Shown: positions 5,363 through 6,575 of the stretch, one piece after another
How the letters are laid out: every line of letters begins with the position of its first letter
Position numbering within the stretch: the stretch's first letter is position 1
Source of the DNA: Treponema sp.
Lineage (GTDB): Bacteria > Spirochaetota > Spirochaetia > Treponematales > Breznakiellaceae
DNA: 6,575 nucleotides
Reading direction: 5' to 3'
NCBI GenBank assembly: GCA_031284105.1
Contig: JAITAN010000213.1
Location: 1-6,575, forward strand
Notes under the pieces: model-generated
What the model saw: only the letters and a program-made list of their open reading frames with translations
Told to the model about the DNA's origin: nothing
Database searches by the model: none
Program-made: the position numbers and the translations under genes

Positions 5363-6295
5363 TTACTTTCCAATATATTTTTTTGTAGGATGACCGCTAC
5401 CGACAAATATTTTTCCCCATGCGTTATATAAATTTTCTGCCGTAGCCGGTTCAGGGAATAAATTCTTTGCCAATTCTTTTTTTACAAAAAAGGCATTAAC
5501 CCCATTTGTGTTTGTTCCAACTAATGTATAACCGAGACGGTTTCCCAGTAATTCCAATGATTTTAACGACACGCCCTGTTTATCACTACCATCCCATATA
5601 TGATTAGGGTCATATTCCATAACCCACTCGCACGGCGGCGGGAATTTCGCGTTATATTCAATAACAACAACCCGCGGGGAAATGCAATGTATCTTTTCCC
5701 ATATCCAATAGTCATTCCCGTCAACGTCAATGCTCAATAAATCAATTTCACCATTGACATTTCCGTCTTCACCGATGAGTTTGTTGATATTATCCGTTGT
5801 TATAAAAGCGTTAATCGCGGTCAGTCGTTTTTCCGATAACGGTTTTGAAAAAAACTCCCGCAACCGGTTAACATTATTTTCATCGCCGTCTATCCACAAA
5901 CCTCTCCAGCCATTGAACAATAAAAAATGGCAATTACTTTCCAGCCCATCCTGAACGCCAAATTCAACAAATATTTTATTAGTTGTTCCAACCCTTCTGA
6001 AAATCTCCTGAATTATCCCATCCTCATCATTTTGAGAATAGACCTTATACCCAAAATAGTCTAAATACAATGGGTCATCAAATCTTCTTCGATTCTCCCA
6101 GTATGGACCATTTCGACCGTCATAAAGTAACTTATTATGTATTCCAACAATTAATGCACCTAACCCAGAAATGTCTGATCGTATTCCGCCAATTTCTGAT
6201 CGTATTCCGCTAATTAATACACCTAACCCAGAAATGTCTGATCGTAATGGCGCAATCCAAAAATTTCTTAATTTTGTTAAAAACCGCTTTATCAT
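5363..6295 (-). CDS. FkbM-like SAM-dependent methyltransferase with N-terminal heptad repeats
   Basis: The protein has 310 residues. The ATG at 6295 is chosen because GGGAG ends 7 nt before it; a GTG at 6298 is also in frame. After a basic, Trp-containing start (1-16) come five heptads (17-51), of which LRSDISG and IRSDISG are the clearest. The C-terminal part has a Rossmann-type methyltransferase pattern: S-Q-N-D-E-D-G at 87-93, V-E-F-G-V-Q-D-G at 110-117 (the glycine-rich SAM motif), W-I-D-G-D-E at 134-139 (acidic residue after beta-2), D-L-L-S-I-D-V-D-G-N-D at 185-195, and V-V-V-I-E-Y-N at 209-215. Proteins of this type often lie in surface-glycan gene clusters. The substrate cannot be told, and family placement is by motif only. 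There is no signal peptide. It stands alone between long non-coding flanks rich in repeats, suggesting an acquired or mobile segment. Confidence 0.85.
   Translation of the reverse strand: MIKRFLTKLRNFWIAPLRSDISGLGVLISGIRSEIGGIRSDISGLGALIVGIHNKLLYDGRNGPYWENRRRFDDPLYLDYFGYKVYSQNDEDGIIQEIFRRVGTTNKIFVEFGVQDGLESNCHFLLFNGWRGLWIDGDENNVNRLREFFSKPLSEKRLTAINAFITTDNINKLIGEDGNVNGEIDLLSIDVDGNDYWIWEKIHCISPRVVVIEYNAKFPPPCEWVMEYDPNHIWDGSDKQGVSLKSLELLGNRLGYTLVGTNTNGVNAFFVKKELAKNLFPEPATAENLYNAWGKIFVGSGHPTKKYIGK
6143..6247 (-). repeat. 21-bp tandem repeats encoding five heptads
   Basis: Five consecutive heptads (methyltransferase residues 17-51) follow the pattern Leu/Ile first, Ile or Leu at the fifth place and Gly last. 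At DNA level the word tctgatcg recurs at 6174, 6195 and 6237, distances of 21 and 42 bp. A block of about 38 bp starting at 6151 is repeated almost exactly 63 bp later, at 6214. The units are in frame, so copy number can change without a frameshift. The a/e spacing of hydrophobic residues suggests a short oligomerising helix, though the glycines are unusual for one. Confidence 0.85.
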
Positions 6296-6328
6296 CACAT
6301 AACTCCCGAAACGATATTTTTACGGCAC

Positions 6329-6405
6329 GGTTCCCATAACCAACGGTTACTGTTGGAACACGTTCCGCATGTGTACGCCGCGTTTTACGCGCTTCATGCG
6401 CGTAC
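6329..6405. repeat. Leader with consecutive short inverted repeats
   Basis: Four inverted repeats follow each other: GGTT/AACC with a 5-nt centre (6329-6341), CCAAC/GTTGG (6340-6356), GGAAC/GTTCC with a 2-nt centre (6355-6366), and GTACGC/GCGTAC (6373-6378 and 6400-6405) enclosing a CGCG/CGCG pair. Neighbours share bases, so alternative pairings are possible. The segment is the 5' leader of the methyltransferase gene, ending about 30 bp before its start. Confidence 0.5.
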
Positions 6406-6436
6406 CGCATCCGTCTTTACTTGTATATGTAGGGGA

Positions 6437-6547
6437 CTGATCCGTTACGGATCAGCCCCCTGATCCGCCCTAGATCAGTGATCTGATCCGGTCTAGATCA
6501 GCGCTCTGATCCGCCCTAGATCAGCCCTCTGATCCGGCGGGATCCTC
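6437..6547. repeat. 23-bp tandem array of inverted repeats, rich in GATC
   Basis: Units start at 6437, 6460, 6483, 6506 and 6529, an exact 23-bp period. Each of the first four is a 19-bp inverted repeat, CTGATC plus seven central bases plus GATCAG, followed by a 4-bp spacer (CCCC, TGAT, CGCT, CCCT). The first is a near-perfect palindrome, CTGATCCGTTACGGATCAG. The fifth is degenerate at its right arm. The array holds 11 GATC sites, mostly 11 and 12 bp apart in alternation. No coding potential is seen. It may be a protein-binding array, a dispersed repeat or a set of alternative hairpins. Confidence 0.9.
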
Positions 6548-6575
6548 CGTTACAGTCAGGATAAACGCGCTTTCT

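Noticed and set aside
6210..6410. 66-codon minus-strand frame as a separate protein gene
   Set aside because: It overlaps the methyltransferase N-terminus in another frame, and no clear ribosome site was established for it; kept only as part of the dispersed-leader idea.
6437..6455. Intrinsic terminator in the first array unit
   Set aside because: The palindrome is not followed by a T-run on either strand and is one of five repeated units.
6437..6547. CRISPR array
   Set aside because: The spacers are only 4 bp and the units are themselves short inverted repeats with variable centres; no cas gene is in the window.

Overview
This window looks like chromosome from a spirochaete, most likely a Treponema or close relative. 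That is inferred from the gene families, the order infC-rpmI-rplT followed by a coiled-coil gene and zapA, the loose spirochaete-type lipoboxes of two small lipoproteins, and the moderately AT-rich composition. Species cannot be named from sequence alone. Every gene I can support lies on the minus strand, so transcription runs from high to low coordinates.

Right end, 5214-6575. A 23-bp tandem array with 11 GATC sites (6437-6547) and a leader rich in short palindromes (6329-6405) precede a 310-residue FkbM-like methyltransferase (5363-6295). Its N-terminus is built from five heptads encoded by 21-bp DNA repeats. A GC-rich hairpin (5337-5359) follows its stop codon. This block has repeats and long non-coding flanks, unlike the compact operon next to it, and looks like accessory DNA.

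Middle, 4982-5362. This is 381 bp without a gene. It holds a promoter-like site (5229-5256), two adjacent hairpins (5132-5213) that could belong to a small RNA or leader, and a strong sigma-70-type promoter (5032-5060) placed to transcribe tRNA-Glu.

Core, 1790-4981. The order is tRNA-Glu(UUC), infC (IF3), rpmI (bL35), rplT (bL20), a coiled-coil protein resembling ZapB in its design, zapA, and manA. From infC to manA the gaps are 1 to 22 bp, so the translation genes, a likely FtsZ-ring module and mannose-6-phosphate isomerase probably share a transcript.

Left end, 1-1738. A UPF0178/DUF188 gene overlaps a small lipoprotein gene by 4 bp (ATGA). That gene is followed 11 bp later by a second lipoprotein with a C-terminal GYF_2 domain, whose end lies beyond the window edge. 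It is 51 bp from manA, so it may be the tail of the same operon or a separate unit.

The least explained parts are the GATC array, the heptad-expanding methyltransferase and the structured intergenic segment at 5132-5256.
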